Assembly (NCBI RefSeq): GCF_026339995.1
Contig: NZ_JAPEPT010000005.1
Coordinates: 682,001-746,000, forward strand
Source of the DNA: Streptomyces sp. NBC_01481
Lineage (GTDB): Bacteria; Actinomycetota; Actinomycetes; Streptomycetales; Streptomycetaceae
DNA length: 64,000 nt
Direction of reading: 5' to 3'
In this document: positions 26,974 to 35,515 of the stretch, one piece after another
Position numbering within the stretch: position 1 is the first letter of the stretch
Layout: the number at the start of each line of letters is the position of its first letter
Notes under the pieces: model-generated
Told to the model about the DNA's origin: nothing
Seen by the model: only the letters and a program-made list of their open reading frames with translations
Databases searched by the model: none
Made by a program: the position numbers and the translations under genes

Positions 26974-27909
26974 CTACGGGGCGAGCGGCTGTGAGTCGGG
27001 CGACGAGGCGACAGCGGCCAGATCCCGCGCCGATGTCTGCTGGGGGAAACCGAGAGGCGTCACGCTCACTGGTACCGCGGGGGCGAGCAGCTTGCCTGCC
27101 GACTGATGTCCTCGGGCGTCCGACACGACGATTCCACCGGTCCACTTGCCCGCGGGGGACAGATAGCGGTGCTGGAGCTTGCCCAGCCGCGGGCAGTGCC
27201 GATCGCGAACGTCGTGAAAGCCTGGGTGGCAGTGGACATTCGCGGTCAAGTCGCCGGCGTACGTCACTGCTGCGGCGGGAGCCAGAATCGCGGACACCAG
27301 AAGGTCGGCAATCTGCAGGCCCAGGTGGGTGTTGCTGTGGCCGAAGACCGGGGACTCGGGCAGGTGGGGCATGCGATCCCCACCCCTCCCGAACTTCTGG
27401 GTAGTCACACAGTGCACATTGCCCATGTTGTCGGACGGGTTGCGGCTGTCGAGGACAGCGATGCCGCTGCCGGAACGCTCGGCGAGATAGTGCTCGAAGT
27501 TCGCACAGAGCGCGGTGACCGAGGATGCGTACATGGCCACGGCGTCATTGACGACACCGTCCTGCTTCACCCAGAGGCGCGCCATGACTGTGCAGTCCCG
27601 TTGCTCAAGGATGTTCAGGAGATGGTCGAGGAATCCATGCGCCATGCGACGCTGGTTGCGGCCCGGCCGACGAAAGCACTTGCGGATCGTCTCGCCCTTG
27701 ATCTCGTGATGGACGACCTGGCTCAGTGTGGGCAGCTTGCGCAGCTCCGGCCTGAACCGCTTCTTGAGCGCGATGAAGTCCCACGCGAGGGCCTTGATCT
27801 GGGCCTCTGGGACGGTGAATCCGCCGATCGCCATGACAGGAACCGAGTCGGCAACAGCGGGGTTGAGGACCTGACCGGTGCCGGATTCGTCTAAGTAACA
27901 CACGTACAA
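26974..27909 (-). CDS. DUF3800 protein
   Basis: The start is TTG 27909, giving 'MYVCYLDESGTG', the standard DUF3800 opening with an acidic DES motif of an RNase H-like fold. Central 'LSQVVHHEIKGETIRKCF' and C-terminal 'HSNTHLGLQIADLLVSAIL' (GLQIAD) are further hallmarks. The frame is open to 28047, but a strong hairpin at 27935-27971 lies in that extension, so the longer start is unlikely. DUF3800 genes recur in defence islands and mobile elements; their activity is not settled. It converges on brxHI with 13 nt between stops. Confidence 0.85.
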   Translation of the reverse strand: MYVCYLDESGTGQVLNPAVADSVPVMAIGGFTVPEAQIKALAWDFIALKKRFRPELRKLPTLSQVVHHEIKGETIRKCFRRPGRNQRRMAHGFLDHLLNILEQRDCTVMARLWVKQDGVVNDAVAMYASSVTALCANFEHYLAERSGSGIAVLDSRNPSDNMGNVHCVTTQKFGRGGDRMPHLPESPVFGHSNTHLGLQIADLLVSAILAPAAAVTYAGDLTANVHCHPGFHDVRDRHCPRLGKLQHRYLSPAGKWTGGIVVSDARGHQSAGKLLAPAVPVSVTPLGFPQQTSARDLAAVASSPDSQPLAP

Positions 27910-27934
27910 GAGCCGCCCCCTGCTACTGAAACAG

Positions 27935-27971
27935 CTATGGCCGACCCCAGATCCCTGGGGGACGGCCATAG
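27935..27971 (-). terminator. hairpin between hsdM and the DUF3800 gene
   Basis: CTATGGCCG (27935-27943) pairs with CGGCCATAG (27963-27971), and inner ACCCCAG pairs with CTGGGG. It would end hsdS-hsdM transcripts before the DUF3800 gene. Confidence 0.55.
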
Positions 27972-28085
27972 GAAGTGCCACGCCGGACAGAGCCCGGTCG
28001 CAGCGTGGTGTTCGTTCTGCTGAGCAGCCTAGGCGACTGCTTTCCACTGGGCAACATCCCGAACCCGCAGGGGAGTTGCGGCGAC

Positions 28086-29624
28086 TCAGCCAATGTCCGG
28101 TGGCTTGAATGCATCGGTGTAGGGCGAGATCCCGCTACCGAGAGCCTCGGCGACAGCAGTAAACCTGTTCAGCGCTGCCTGGAGGTCTTCGACGATCTCT
28201 CGGGCGATCATCTCTGGCGGCAGGAGGCCGGCGGGGCCGTCGAGCGCCGGGTCCGTCGTCCAGGTGATGTCGAGGTTTACCCGATCGCGAGCGATGAGAT
28301 CGTCGTAGCCGAAGCACTTGAAGCGCTCGGTCTCCACCCGCTCTGTACGGGACTTGCCCGGCAAATACGCCTCTACGAACTCCCTCAGGTCTCCGCGGTG
28401 CAGCGGGCGACGCTGTTTGGGCGTGAAGTGCTTGCCCGTGCGGAAGTCGTAGACCCAGAGCATTGAGGTGCTGGGCTCGTCCCCTGCGCGAGCGGGCTTC
28501 CTCTCGAAGAACAAGACGTTTGCCCTGACCCCACCCGCATGGAAGATCCCGGCAGGTAGACGGAGGATTGTGTGAAGGCTGAACTCGTCAAGGAGGCGAC
28601 GGCGTACCTTCTCGCCCGCCCCGCCCTCGAACAGTGCGCTGTCCGGGAGAACGACTGCGGCACGACCGTTCACCTCCAAAAGCGACATGGTGTGTTGAAG
28701 AAAGTTGAGGTGCCTGTTTGCTGTGGCGGCACAGAAGTCGCCCCGCGCGTAGGAGATGCGCTCTCGCTCGGCTTTGCCGTCCGAACCAGCGATGGTCATC
28801 GCGGACTTCCGGCCGAAGGGCGGGTTGGTGAGGACGAGTGACGCCTGCCGGCCGGGCTTCGTGGCGAGTGCGTCGCCCGCGGCGACGAGAGGGAGGCCGT
28901 GGAGACTACCCATGCCGTGCAACAACATGTTCATGGCAGCGAAGCGGGCCGTGCCGACGGTCGGCGCGGTGCCCCAGATCTGGCCCGACCCAAGGGCGTT
29001 GCGCCGATCATGGAATAGGTCCAGCATATGGTGCTTCCGGAGGTAACCGTGCGAGGCGACGAGAAAACCGCCGGTGCCGCAAATAGGGTCAGTGATGGTG
29101 TCGCCCGGCTGTGGCTGCATCACGTCGACGATGGCGCCAATGAGGGCCCGTGGGGTGAAGTATTGACCGGCGCTTGTCCTGGTGTCCTCGGCGGCATTGG
29201 CGAGTAGACCTTCGTAGACCTCCTTCATGCTGTGGACCGTCCAATCCTCCTTGCCGATCAGGTTGACAATAAGTCTTTCGAGGAGGGTTGGCTCTGTGAT
29301 GCGGAGCCGGGAGTTGGCGAAGATCGTTCCAAGGGTGGTGCTGGGGTCCTTGCCAAGCTCGGTCAGGATCTTGCGGTAATGGGCTTCGAGTTCCGGGCCC
29401 GTCTTAGCGGCGAGGGACTGCCAGCTGTATGCGGCGGGTACGACGAGGTGGGGCTTGTTCCTGGCGATCTCGTCGGCCATCTTGAGGAAGAGTAGATACG
29501 TGAGCTGTTCGACGTACTCGATGGTGGACAGGCCGTGGTCGGTGAGGACATTGCAGTAGCTCCAGAGCTTGGCGACTACTGCGTCGCTCTTGGAGCCCGT
29601 CTGGTACGAGGTCGCGGGGATCAC
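28086..29624 (-). CDS. hsdM: type I DNA methyltransferase subunit HsdM
   Basis: The 512-aa protein starts at GTG 29624, overlapping the hsdS stop by 4 nt. It has an N-terminal HsdM bundle ('LTYLLFLKMADEIARNK'), the 'AGQYFTPRALIGAIVDVM' segment, SAM motif I 'DPICGTGGF' near residue 180 and adenine motif IV 'LTNPPFG' near residue 268. It would methylate adenine together with HsdS. The gene order hsdS then hsdM is the reverse of many type I operons. No restriction subunit HsdR is encoded in the window, so the pair may be a solitary methyltransferase, use a distant HsdR, or have lost it. Confidence 0.9.
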   Translation of the reverse strand: MIPATSYQTGSKSDAVVAKLWSYCNVLTDHGLSTIEYVEQLTYLLFLKMADEIARNKPHLVVPAAYSWQSLAAKTGPELEAHYRKILTELGKDPSTTLGTIFANSRLRITEPTLLERLIVNLIGKEDWTVHSMKEVYEGLLANAAEDTRTSAGQYFTPRALIGAIVDVMQPQPGDTITDPICGTGGFLVASHGYLRKHHMLDLFHDRRNALGSGQIWGTAPTVGTARFAAMNMLLHGMGSLHGLPLVAAGDALATKPGRQASLVLTNPPFGRKSAMTIAGSDGKAERERISYARGDFCAATANRHLNFLQHTMSLLEVNGRAAVVLPDSALFEGGAGEKVRRRLLDEFSLHTILRLPAGIFHAGGVRANVLFFERKPARAGDEPSTSMLWVYDFRTGKHFTPKQRRPLHRGDLREFVEAYLPGKSRTERVETERFKCFGYDDLIARDRVNLDITWTTDPALDGPAGLLPPEMIAREIVEDLQAALNRFTAVAEALGSGISPYTDAFKPPDIG

Positions 29625-31039
29625 AGCTCGAACTCCAGCTGAACGGCGTTGACGGGGAGGGATGTTGCGGCCGATAGGGGTGGTGGCGCAGATGCCTGCA
29701 GACGGGGGCGTTGTATAGGCCTGGCTTTGCTACGGCCCTGTGATTCCCGCGCGGCGCGAATACGGTCCAGGAGAACGGATGCGGGTTCCTCAGCCGGGTC
29801 CTGGGGAACGAGCTGGGCGCTGAAGGCCTGGTCCAGTACCAGACTCCGGAGACGCTTTGCCTGCGCGATGGTGCGTTCCAGCGTGCGGTCCATGGCATCG
29901 GCGTCGCGCACCAGCTTCCGGAATGCCGCTATTAGCCGCTTCTGGTCCTCCACTGGCGGGATGGGAAACTCGACAGACCTTAAGCGCTGTGCCGAGAGAT
30001 GGGCGATGCTGGTACTGCTGTGTGCCTCGCGCATAAATCGCCGAGCGTGCAGGTGGTGGCGAAACACTATGAGTGCCCATTCCGGCAGCACGTCGGGACG
30101 CGACCGGAAACGCAGAAGGCTATTGGTAAATGCAACATTCGGTGGAGTTCCCCTGTAGAGGGCGGGCCGACCCACCAGGTGCGGGCTCTGCCCTTCGTTG
30201 AGGAGAACGTCACCAGGTTGCAGTCGATATCTCTCGAAAATCCCAGAGAAGTCCATCTCCATGACGTCCGAGGTGTCGATGCGGTCCTCGAAGACGTTGG
30301 CGACGCGCAGGTATGGGTGCATGTCCGTGCCGTGGTGCCGGTCAGGGTGGCGTTGCCGACCGAGCTCGACGGTGCCGGCCTCGCCGACGGTGCTCATTTC
30401 CCATGACTCGGGCACGCGCTCGGGTACGAACGACAGAAGTGTGGACTTGCGGAACGCGATTACCTTCAACCGCGCGGATTCCAGCGCCAGCGCGGCCATG
30501 TCTAGGTGAGACAGGTGGCCTTCGAGGGCCGCGACGATGCGATGCTGCTCAGCTTTGGGAGGCACCGGTAGCCTGATGCCCGCAATGGCTGAATGGTCAA
30601 TTTTTGGCATCGAGCCCACCAGCCCCTTCGCGTTTGCCTTCAGGTAGTCGCGTACCTTCCTGCTGCGCAGCATGAGAGCTGCGAAATTGGGCGTGAGGCA
30701 GGAATTGACCCTCACACGAACTAAGAGGTCTGGGTAGATTGCCCAGTTTCTGGGGCCGTTGTACAGGGCCGACGTTCCAATGAGTTCGGGTGTGTTCGAT
30801 CGCTGGACAAGGATGTCACCGGGTTCCAGCCAGAGATCCTTCACGCGTAAGGGATCTGCCGAGGTGACCTTCGTGTTTTCTTCAGTGAAGTAGTCGAGAG
30901 TGACAGCAGTCAGTTTTAAGGTGCGAATTCCGTCGCATCCCTTCGCACGGCTTGCCGAGTGCCCATTGCGCAGGGGCTCTCGGAGTAACTCACCCAGCTC
31001 GGCTGCAGCCCACCCCGATGGAAGTTCCATGTCGAACAA
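29621..31039 (-). CDS. hsdS: type I specificity subunit HsdS
   Basis: The 472-aa protein has the two-repeat HsdS layout. A first target-recognition domain ends in 'IAGIRLPVPPKAEQHRIVAAL' and a coiled coil. A second domain ends in 'LRSVEFPIPPVEDQKRLIAAF' and another helical spacer ('AQAKRLRSLVLDQAFSAQLV'). The paired 'P-P-EQ-RIVAAL' segments are diagnostic. It chooses the bipartite recognition sequence for HsdM. Both domains appear complete. The start ATG 31039 precedes 'MELPSGWAAAELGELL', the normal N-terminus. Confidence 0.9.
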   Translation of the reverse strand: MFDMELPSGWAAAELGELLREPLRNGHSASRAKGCDGIRTLKLTAVTLDYFTEENTKVTSADPLRVKDLWLEPGDILVQRSNTPELIGTSALYNGPRNWAIYPDLLVRVRVNSCLTPNFAALMLRSRKVRDYLKANAKGLVGSMPKIDHSAIAGIRLPVPPKAEQHRIVAALEGHLSHLDMAALALESARLKVIAFRKSTLLSFVPERVPESWEMSTVGEAGTVELGRQRHPDRHHGTDMHPYLRVANVFEDRIDTSDVMEMDFSGIFERYRLQPGDVLLNEGQSPHLVGRPALYRGTPPNVAFTNSLLRFRSRPDVLPEWALIVFRHHLHARRFMREAHSSTSIAHLSAQRLRSVEFPIPPVEDQKRLIAAFRKLVRDADAMDRTLERTIAQAKRLRSLVLDQAFSAQLVPQDPAEEPASVLLDRIRAARESQGRSKARPIQRPRLQASAPPPLSAATSLPVNAVQLEFEL

Positions 31040-31410
31040 GCGGTTCTCTATTCAGCTCGATCCGAAGCGACGTCGCTCGGTCGCGATGCTCAACCGACAG
31101 GCTCGATCGGAAAGGCGGGTTGTAGGAGTCCTCGGCGGGCTCGTTCTGTGGTGTGGCTGGCCGCCGTGGGCGACGTCGTCTCGGCCTCGTCCAGCTGATC
31201 GTTGTCGACCAGGGGCTCTCCGCGCAACAGCCAGGACACCTTCCTGGTGTCCCGCGGCGGCGATTGTTAGGGCGCCGCTCGGGTTGACGACCAGCTCTAT
31301 CCCGATCAGTGCTCTGCAATGACAAAGAGCCGGACCCAGTGGGACTGGGTCCGGCTCTTGAAGTCTGGCACTTCCGCAGGTCAGCGGTCTGATCACGCTG
31401 GCCCGGATGA
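31040..31410. other. 371-nt region between hsdS and the left att site
   Basis: No convincing gene is seen in any frame. It should contain the hsdS promoter and ends in a strong hairpin at 31325-31359 that probably terminated the tRNA-Arg transcript before the element inserted. Confidence 0.5.
31325..31359 (-). terminator. 15-bp-stem hairpin, displaced tRNA-Arg terminator
   Basis: AAGAGCCGGACCCAG (31325-31339) pairs perfectly with CTGGGTCCGGCTCTT (31345-31359) around a 5-nt loop. It lies about 50 bp beyond the left copy of the tRNA 3' end, where the tRNA terminator would be on an unoccupied chromosome. Confidence 0.6.
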
Positions 31411-31453
31411 AGTGCCCCCGGCAGGATTCGAACCTGCGCACACGGCTCCGGAG
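31411..31453. repeat. left attachment site (43-bp tRNA-Arg 3' duplicate)
   Basis: These 43 bp are identical to 54513-54555 and cover the 3' part of tRNA-Arg(CCG), from the anticodon loop to just past the discriminator base. Identity stops abruptly on both sides. No 5' tRNA half is present here, so this is the displaced chromosomal end and the far border of the element. Confidence 0.9.
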
Positions 31454-31479
31454 TGGGTGTCTGCTTGCATCCCCGTGCC

Positions 31480-31507
31480 CCCTCTGACCTGAGGCGGAGC
31501 CAGATAC
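31480..31507 (+). repeat. 28-bp direct repeat, copy 1
   Basis: It begins CCCTCTGACCTGAGGCGGAG and matches 32913-32940 at 26 of 28 positions. The two copies flank the PIN/HTH toxin-antitoxin pair. Confidence 0.7.
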
Positions 31508-31586
31508 GGGGCGCGCGGCGACACAGAGTGTGTCGGAAGTGTGTCGCGCTGCGCCGAGACTGGAAGGCTTGCGGATACCCGGATGC

Positions 31587-31620
31587 GCCGCGCCCCAGCG
31601 TGATCCGGCTGGGGCGCGGC
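31587..31620 (-). terminator. terminator hairpin after the PIN gene
   Basis: GCCGCGCCCCAG (31587-31598) pairs perfectly with CTGGGGCGCGGC (31609-31620) across a 10-nt loop, 11 bp beyond the PIN gene stop. Confidence 0.7.
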
Positions 31621-31631
31621 GTCAGAAGGCG

Positions 31632-32192
31632 TTAGGTCAAGGCTCTCAGTGCCGCTACTGACGCCACTAGACCTTCCTGCTCCAAGGAGTCGATCACATC
31701 GGCGACCACCGCGTTTGGCGGGTGATCCCATGTGTCCGCTATCTGCGTGAGCACTCCATACACCCGCCTGGGAGAGAGGTCGACCTGCGCCTCGATGAAG
31801 GCGTCTGGATGGACGGCCTGTACATCCCACGTAGACAACTTGTCGGCGGGGAAGTCCTTCAGGTTGGACGTGACGATCACCTGTGCCTTTGCTCTGATGG
31901 CAGCGGCCAGGACGTGCCGGTCGTCGGGATCCGGTAGATCGAGTATGTCGATCAGCGGTTCGTATCCCTTGACCAGCACGTCTGGGATCGCGCCAGACAT
32001 GAGCTCCCGCGTCCGGTCTAAGTTCTTCGGATCCAGGTCAGGCCGGTTCTTCTTCAGATTGCGGAAGGTCTCATCGAGGATCTGGTCCGTCCACTTCGCC
32101 TGCACCATCCTGGCTAGCGCCACGCGAATGAGAACGTCACGCAAGGTGCTCGGATACAAGACATTGGCGTCGTAGACGGCGACGAAAGCCAT
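31632..32192 (-). CDS. PIN-domain toxin
   Basis: The 186-aa protein starts 'MAFVAVYDANVLYPSTLRD', a PIN-like opening with the first catalytic aspartate. 'LDETFRNLKK' supplies a candidate acidic residue and 'DLPDPDDRHVLAAAI' and 'VTSNLKDFPADKL' complete the pattern of PhoP-like/PIN_3 toxins in actinobacteria. It should be a ribonuclease. The gene follows the HTH antitoxin with a 3-nt gap, so they form one operon. It is bounded downstream by a strong terminator and externally by direct repeats, and is the first cargo cassette inside the left att site. Confidence 0.82.
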   Translation of the reverse strand: MAFVAVYDANVLYPSTLRDVLIRVALARMVQAKWTDQILDETFRNLKKNRPDLDPKNLDRTRELMSGAIPDVLVKGYEPLIDILDLPDPDDRHVLAAAIRAKAQVIVTSNLKDFPADKLSTWDVQAVHPDAFIEAQVDLSPRRVYGVLTQIADTWDHPPNAVVADVIDSLEQEGLVASVAALRALT

Positions 32193-32195
32193 GAC

Positions 32196-32657
32196 CTAGA
32201 TCATTCCCATCTCCTGGCCGAGCCTGGTGAGCTCATCAGCTACCTGTCGGCGACGGTGGTCGTCCTTGCGCTGGTACTCCAGCAGGGACGACGCGGTGAT
32301 TCGGCGGTGTGAGCCAACGGTCCGGTACTCGATCTCTCCGGCGTCCAAGAGACCGATGAGGAAGGGGCGGGACACGTTGAGCATGTCGGCGGCTTGCTGA
32401 GTGGTGAGCTCGGCGTCGGACGGAACGATGGACACGGCCCGGCCGGCGCCAAGGTGCGCTAGGAGCGATGCGAGGAGCTCTACAGCCTCGCGAGGGAGGG
32501 CCAGGGGCTCACGATCGCCTCCGTCTTGAACGGTGACATGGATCTGGGAGGCCTCCTGGTGCTCTGCCAGGTAGGCCCGGACCCTGGTGAGGGCATGGTT
32601 TGCAGTCTTCTGCTTGTCGTCCGGGAGTTTCACCGGGCGAATGTCAGTCTTGGTCAT
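32196..32657 (-). CDS. HTH (excisionase-type) antitoxin of the PIN toxin
   Basis: The 153-aa product has a C-terminal MerR/excisionase-like helix-turn-helix 'LTTQQAADMLNVSRPFLIGL' followed by 'YRTVGSHRRITASSLLEYQ'. Its N-terminal half resembles antitoxins paired with PIN_3 toxins. It lies 3 nt upstream of the PIN gene and is expected to neutralise the toxin and repress the operon. It could be misread as an excisionase, but the real xis candidate is next to int at 50603. Confidence 0.82.
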   Translation of the reverse strand: MTKTDIRPVKLPDDKQKTANHALTRVRAYLAEHQEASQIHVTVQDGGDREPLALPREAVELLASLLAHLGAGRAVSIVPSDAELTTQQAADMLNVSRPFLIGLLDAGEIEYRTVGSHRRITASSLLEYQRKDDHRRRQVADELTRLGQEMGMI

Positions 32658-32912
32658 GTGCGCGCCCCTAAATGCGGTGGACGGGCGCCAGGGATAGTCC
32701 GCCGCCGTTGGCGCGGTGGCGGGCTGGCGAGACGGCGATAAGCCCCGTGGTCGTTGGCGCGGCGACGGGGCCCGCTGTCATGGTGGCGGTTGGTGCTGTC
32801 GTAGTGGTCTCTTGGTCGCGTTAGACGCTGCCTTACTTATCGAAGTATCCGCAATATTCGAAGCAAGCGCAACGGATCCAGTGGGTGATTTACAGCGGTC
32901 AGTGTGGTCGGT

Positions 32913-32940
32913 CCCTCTGACCTGCGGCGGAGCCAGACAC
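32913..32940 (+). repeat. 28-bp direct repeat, copy 2
   Basis: It matches 31480-31507 with two substitutions (CCCTCTGACCTGCGGCGGAG at its start). With copy 1 it brackets the PIN/HTH cassette. Confidence 0.7.
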
Positions 32941-33006
32941 AAGTGCCCGGAGGCACAGGTGTCGTGGAGCCGTGTCGCAAGGAGCGCCGGGGGAGGCAAA
33001 GGCATC

Positions 33007-33179
33007 GGAAGTCGCCTCCGACTCCAACGCCCATTGAGAGGTCGGCTTCGCCGACGGCTGTAACACCCCGGGGTGTTACAGCCGTCTGTGACCGGACAGC
33101 CCGGACAGCTGCACATGGAGCTGTCCGGTTCATTTCCGCAGGTCACAGGCATAACCGGACAGTCGGACAGCTGGGACAC
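33007..33179 (+). repeat. rep-end repeat module, copy A
   Basis: It starts GGAAGTCGCCTCCG, contains a perfect 28-bp palindrome at 33056-33083 (half-site GGCTGTAACACCCC), then several CCGGACAG octamers in both orientations, and ends CGGACAGCTGGGACAC. It matches copy B almost throughout and copies C and D over the octamer part. It separates the PIN/HTH cassette from the ABC-3C cassette. Confidence 0.8.
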
Positions 33180-33493
33180 TCACGGGCTTTGTGTGTACGC
33201 GGCTCCGGAGGGCACGCGTGGTCGACATGCGAGGGGGTACTTTGACCTGCGCTTTTCGTTCTCGTCGCCGTGGAGGGCTGAAATCTCACTCGTCACTCAC
33301 TCGGAAGAGCGGCCGACAGCTATGCGAGGTGGGACGAAGCGACCGTCGAGATCGCGTGAGAATTGTGCGGCAGTACCGAAAGGACTCCGATCATCGGTGC
33401 CTGAGGTCAAGCAGATCGCATGGCGCGAACCATGAGGGACATGTCTCAGGTCAGGCCCTACCGCCCACTGTCCCGATGCAGTTCCGTGAAGTT

Positions 33494-35515
33494 CTACTGA
33501 CTGGCCTCTTCCCCTTCTGCGCTTGTCTCGTCCTCGATCAGCCCGTAGGGAGGCTGATCCTCGTTTCGGCTGTAGCGGGCCACCACGTTGCCTTCCGTGA
33601 GGAGCGGTGGGCTGTTGTCGACGACGATGAGCTGCGCTTTGGCACCTCGGTCTGAGAGCCAGACAGAGAGGTGGTGGTAGAAGTCGTCGATGGCGACGGC
33701 ATCAGCGATCACCGCATCAAGGGTGCCACCGTGGCCGAGGTTCTTCTGCGGACTGTCGATCATGAGGAAGCCAGGGTGTGCGGCGCCGCTTTCGACGGCG
33801 ATTTCGAAGACGGCCAGTTGCCAGGCCAGGGTCAGCAGCGTGCGGGCGCCAGAGGACGCTTCCTGGTAGGGCTCACCGCGTACGAATGGCGTGAGGTCAG
33901 GCTTGATGAAAGGCTGACTGACCTTTGGGTAGCGCCACTTCCGGAGGAGGTCACCGTAGCGGCTGCTGACCTGGGCGATGATCCGGTCGCGGTCGTCGGT
34001 GGCGTCCCCGAGCTGCCCGAGTTCGTCTTTCAGACGGGCGATCTGGGCTTCGTGGCGTTCCACCGTGGCGGCTCGTCTGTCGAGTCCTTCCTGGAGTTTC
34101 ACGGTGTTTTCGGCCTGGTCGAGGAGGCGCAGTACCTGCTCGCGCCTGCGGTGGAGGTCGTCGCGCGCGGCGAGGAACGGCGATACTGCGGGCGAGGTGG
34201 CCTCATCCACCGCGGCAGCGGCCTGCTCCTCAAGAATCGCCGCGTCTTCGGCCTGGAGCTTGAGCGCGGCCAGTGAGACGTCCAAGTCATCGATGTAGGT
34301 GGTGATCTCTTTGAGGCGGGCCTTGGTGGACCGGATCTCGGCCGCGACGTCCACTCGGTTGCCCTCCGCATGGCTGCCGGCGTCGGCGGCACCCAAAGTC
34401 AGCACCTCGTCTGCGTCGGTCAGGTCGTGGCTGCACAGGCTACAGCGCCCGTCGGCGGCGGTCGGGGGAGCTGGCAGGCGGTTCAGGCAGGCCGGGCATG
34501 CGGTGACGCTTAGGGGGTCGAAGAGCTGCTGGGCCTCCCCCAGCATGCCGAGCTTGAGGAGGTCGTCCGCGTACTGAGCGCGCAGCGGCATCAGCCGCGC
34601 GAGCTGCGTCTCGCAGTCCCGCAGCACGGCTGCCGCCCGGCGGGAGATCTGGGCCGCCCGCTGATGTTCACGGCGCAGCCGGGCCGCGAAGTCCGTTCCC
34701 GCGTGAGCCGCTTCGTCCAGGTCCTGGAGCTGAGTTGCGATGTCGGCCAGTTCCCGCTCGTAGACGAGGGGGGAGAGGGCATCGCTCAGTGTGGTGGGGG
34801 CTTGTTCCTGGAGGAAGGCACGCGCGGCTGCGAGTTCGGCCTTGGCATGGTTGAGCCGGCCGCCGAGTTCCCGGATGCGTTGGCCGAGCTCGACGGCACG
34901 GTCGTCGTGGACGCCGAAGACAACGTCGACCACCTGCCGCAGCTTGTGCTTGCGCATGTAGTCGTTCTCGAAGAGGAAATTCTTGTCCGCGACGCGTTCG
35001 TTGGGCAGGAACGCCAGCCACATCAGGTCACGGAAGCTGAGCGGGTCCGTGCGGGATTCGCGGCTGGTGGGGGCTTCCCGAAGCTGGACGCCTTCGAGCT
35101 TGCAGTGGCTCAGCAGGAGGGTCGACAGGCTCTCCTGAGCTCCGGGCGGATCGACCGGCCTGCTCTCGGCCCGGGACACCGGCTTACTGTCAAGAGTTCC
35201 GCGACGTACGAAGGCGACCTTCGAGGGCTCGCCGACGGACCGCTCGATCACATGGGGTTCGCCGGAAAGCTCGACCTCCAAGAGGCAGGAGCGGACCTTT
35301 CGCAGTACCTCATGATGACGGGGGTGCCGCTTGGCGCCGAGCCCGTACGAGATGAACTCCAGCACCGCAGTCTTGCCCGAGCTGAACGCCCCGGCGATCA
35401 CAGACAGGTTCCGTACCTGCTGCTCGATCGTGAAGTCGACGTCATACGACCGGTCGATCCCGGTCAGCCGTAGACGCCGGATCCGAATGCCGGGAAGCGG
35501 CTCCATGGTGGTCAT
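33494..35515 (-). CDS. ABC-3C system ATPase (SMC/Rad50-like, DUF3732 type)
   Basis: The 673-aa ATPase from ATG 35515 has Walker A 'AGAFSSGKTAVLEF' near residue 35. A long central coiled coil is interrupted by a zinc-hook-like pair of CxxC motifs ('CPACLNRLP' and 'CSLCSHDL', about residues 340-375). The ABC signature-like 'SSGARTLLTLAWQLAV' and Walker B 'HPGFLMIDSPQKNLG' follow near the C-terminus. This is the layout of the ATPase of ABC-three-component conflict systems. The start overlaps the stop of the middle-component gene (ATGA), so the three genes form one operon read towards the left att site. It is thought to sense invading DNA and switch the effector. Confidence 0.8.
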   Translation of the reverse strand: MTTMEPLPGIRIRRLRLTGIDRSYDVDFTIEQQVRNLSVIAGAFSSGKTAVLEFISYGLGAKRHPRHHEVLRKVRSCLLEVELSGEPHVIERSVGEPSKVAFVRRGTLDSKPVSRAESRPVDPPGAQESLSTLLLSHCKLEGVQLREAPTSRESRTDPLSFRDLMWLAFLPNERVADKNFLFENDYMRKHKLRQVVDVVFGVHDDRAVELGQRIRELGGRLNHAKAELAAARAFLQEQAPTTLSDALSPLVYERELADIATQLQDLDEAAHAGTDFAARLRREHQRAAQISRRAAAVLRDCETQLARLMPLRAQYADDLLKLGMLGEAQQLFDPLSVTACPACLNRLPAPPTAADGRCSLCSHDLTDADEVLTLGAADAGSHAEGNRVDVAAEIRSTKARLKEITTYIDDLDVSLAALKLQAEDAAILEEQAAAAVDEATSPAVSPFLAARDDLHRRREQVLRLLDQAENTVKLQEGLDRRAATVERHEAQIARLKDELGQLGDATDDRDRIIAQVSSRYGDLLRKWRYPKVSQPFIKPDLTPFVRGEPYQEASSGARTLLTLAWQLAVFEIAVESGAAHPGFLMIDSPQKNLGHGGTLDAVIADAVAIDDFYHHLSVWLSDRGAKAQLIVVDNSPPLLTEGNVVARYSRNEDQPPYGLIEDETSAEGEEASQ

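Larger units (their letters stand above)
32658..33493. other. 836-nt gene-free region with repeats
   Basis: No convincing gene is present. It holds a possible operator dyad (TCGAAGTAT and ATATTCGA, 32840-32861), the second 28-bp direct repeat (32913-32940), and repeat module A (33007-33179) with its perfect palindrome. The final 300 nt downstream of the ABC-3C operon show nothing recognisable. Confidence 0.6.

Noticed and set aside
27910..28047. Longer start for the DUF3800 protein
   Set aside because: The extension contains a terminator-like hairpin and unconserved sequence; family members start at 'MYVCYLDESG'.
31411..31453. A second tRNA-Arg gene at the left border
   Set aside because: Only the 3' part is present; there is no 5' acceptor, D arm or 5' anticodon stem, so it is an att remnant.
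32658..33493. CRISPR array in the repeat-rich gap
   Set aside because: Repeats are few, of unequal spacing and include palindromes and octamers; no regular spacer pattern and no cas genes.
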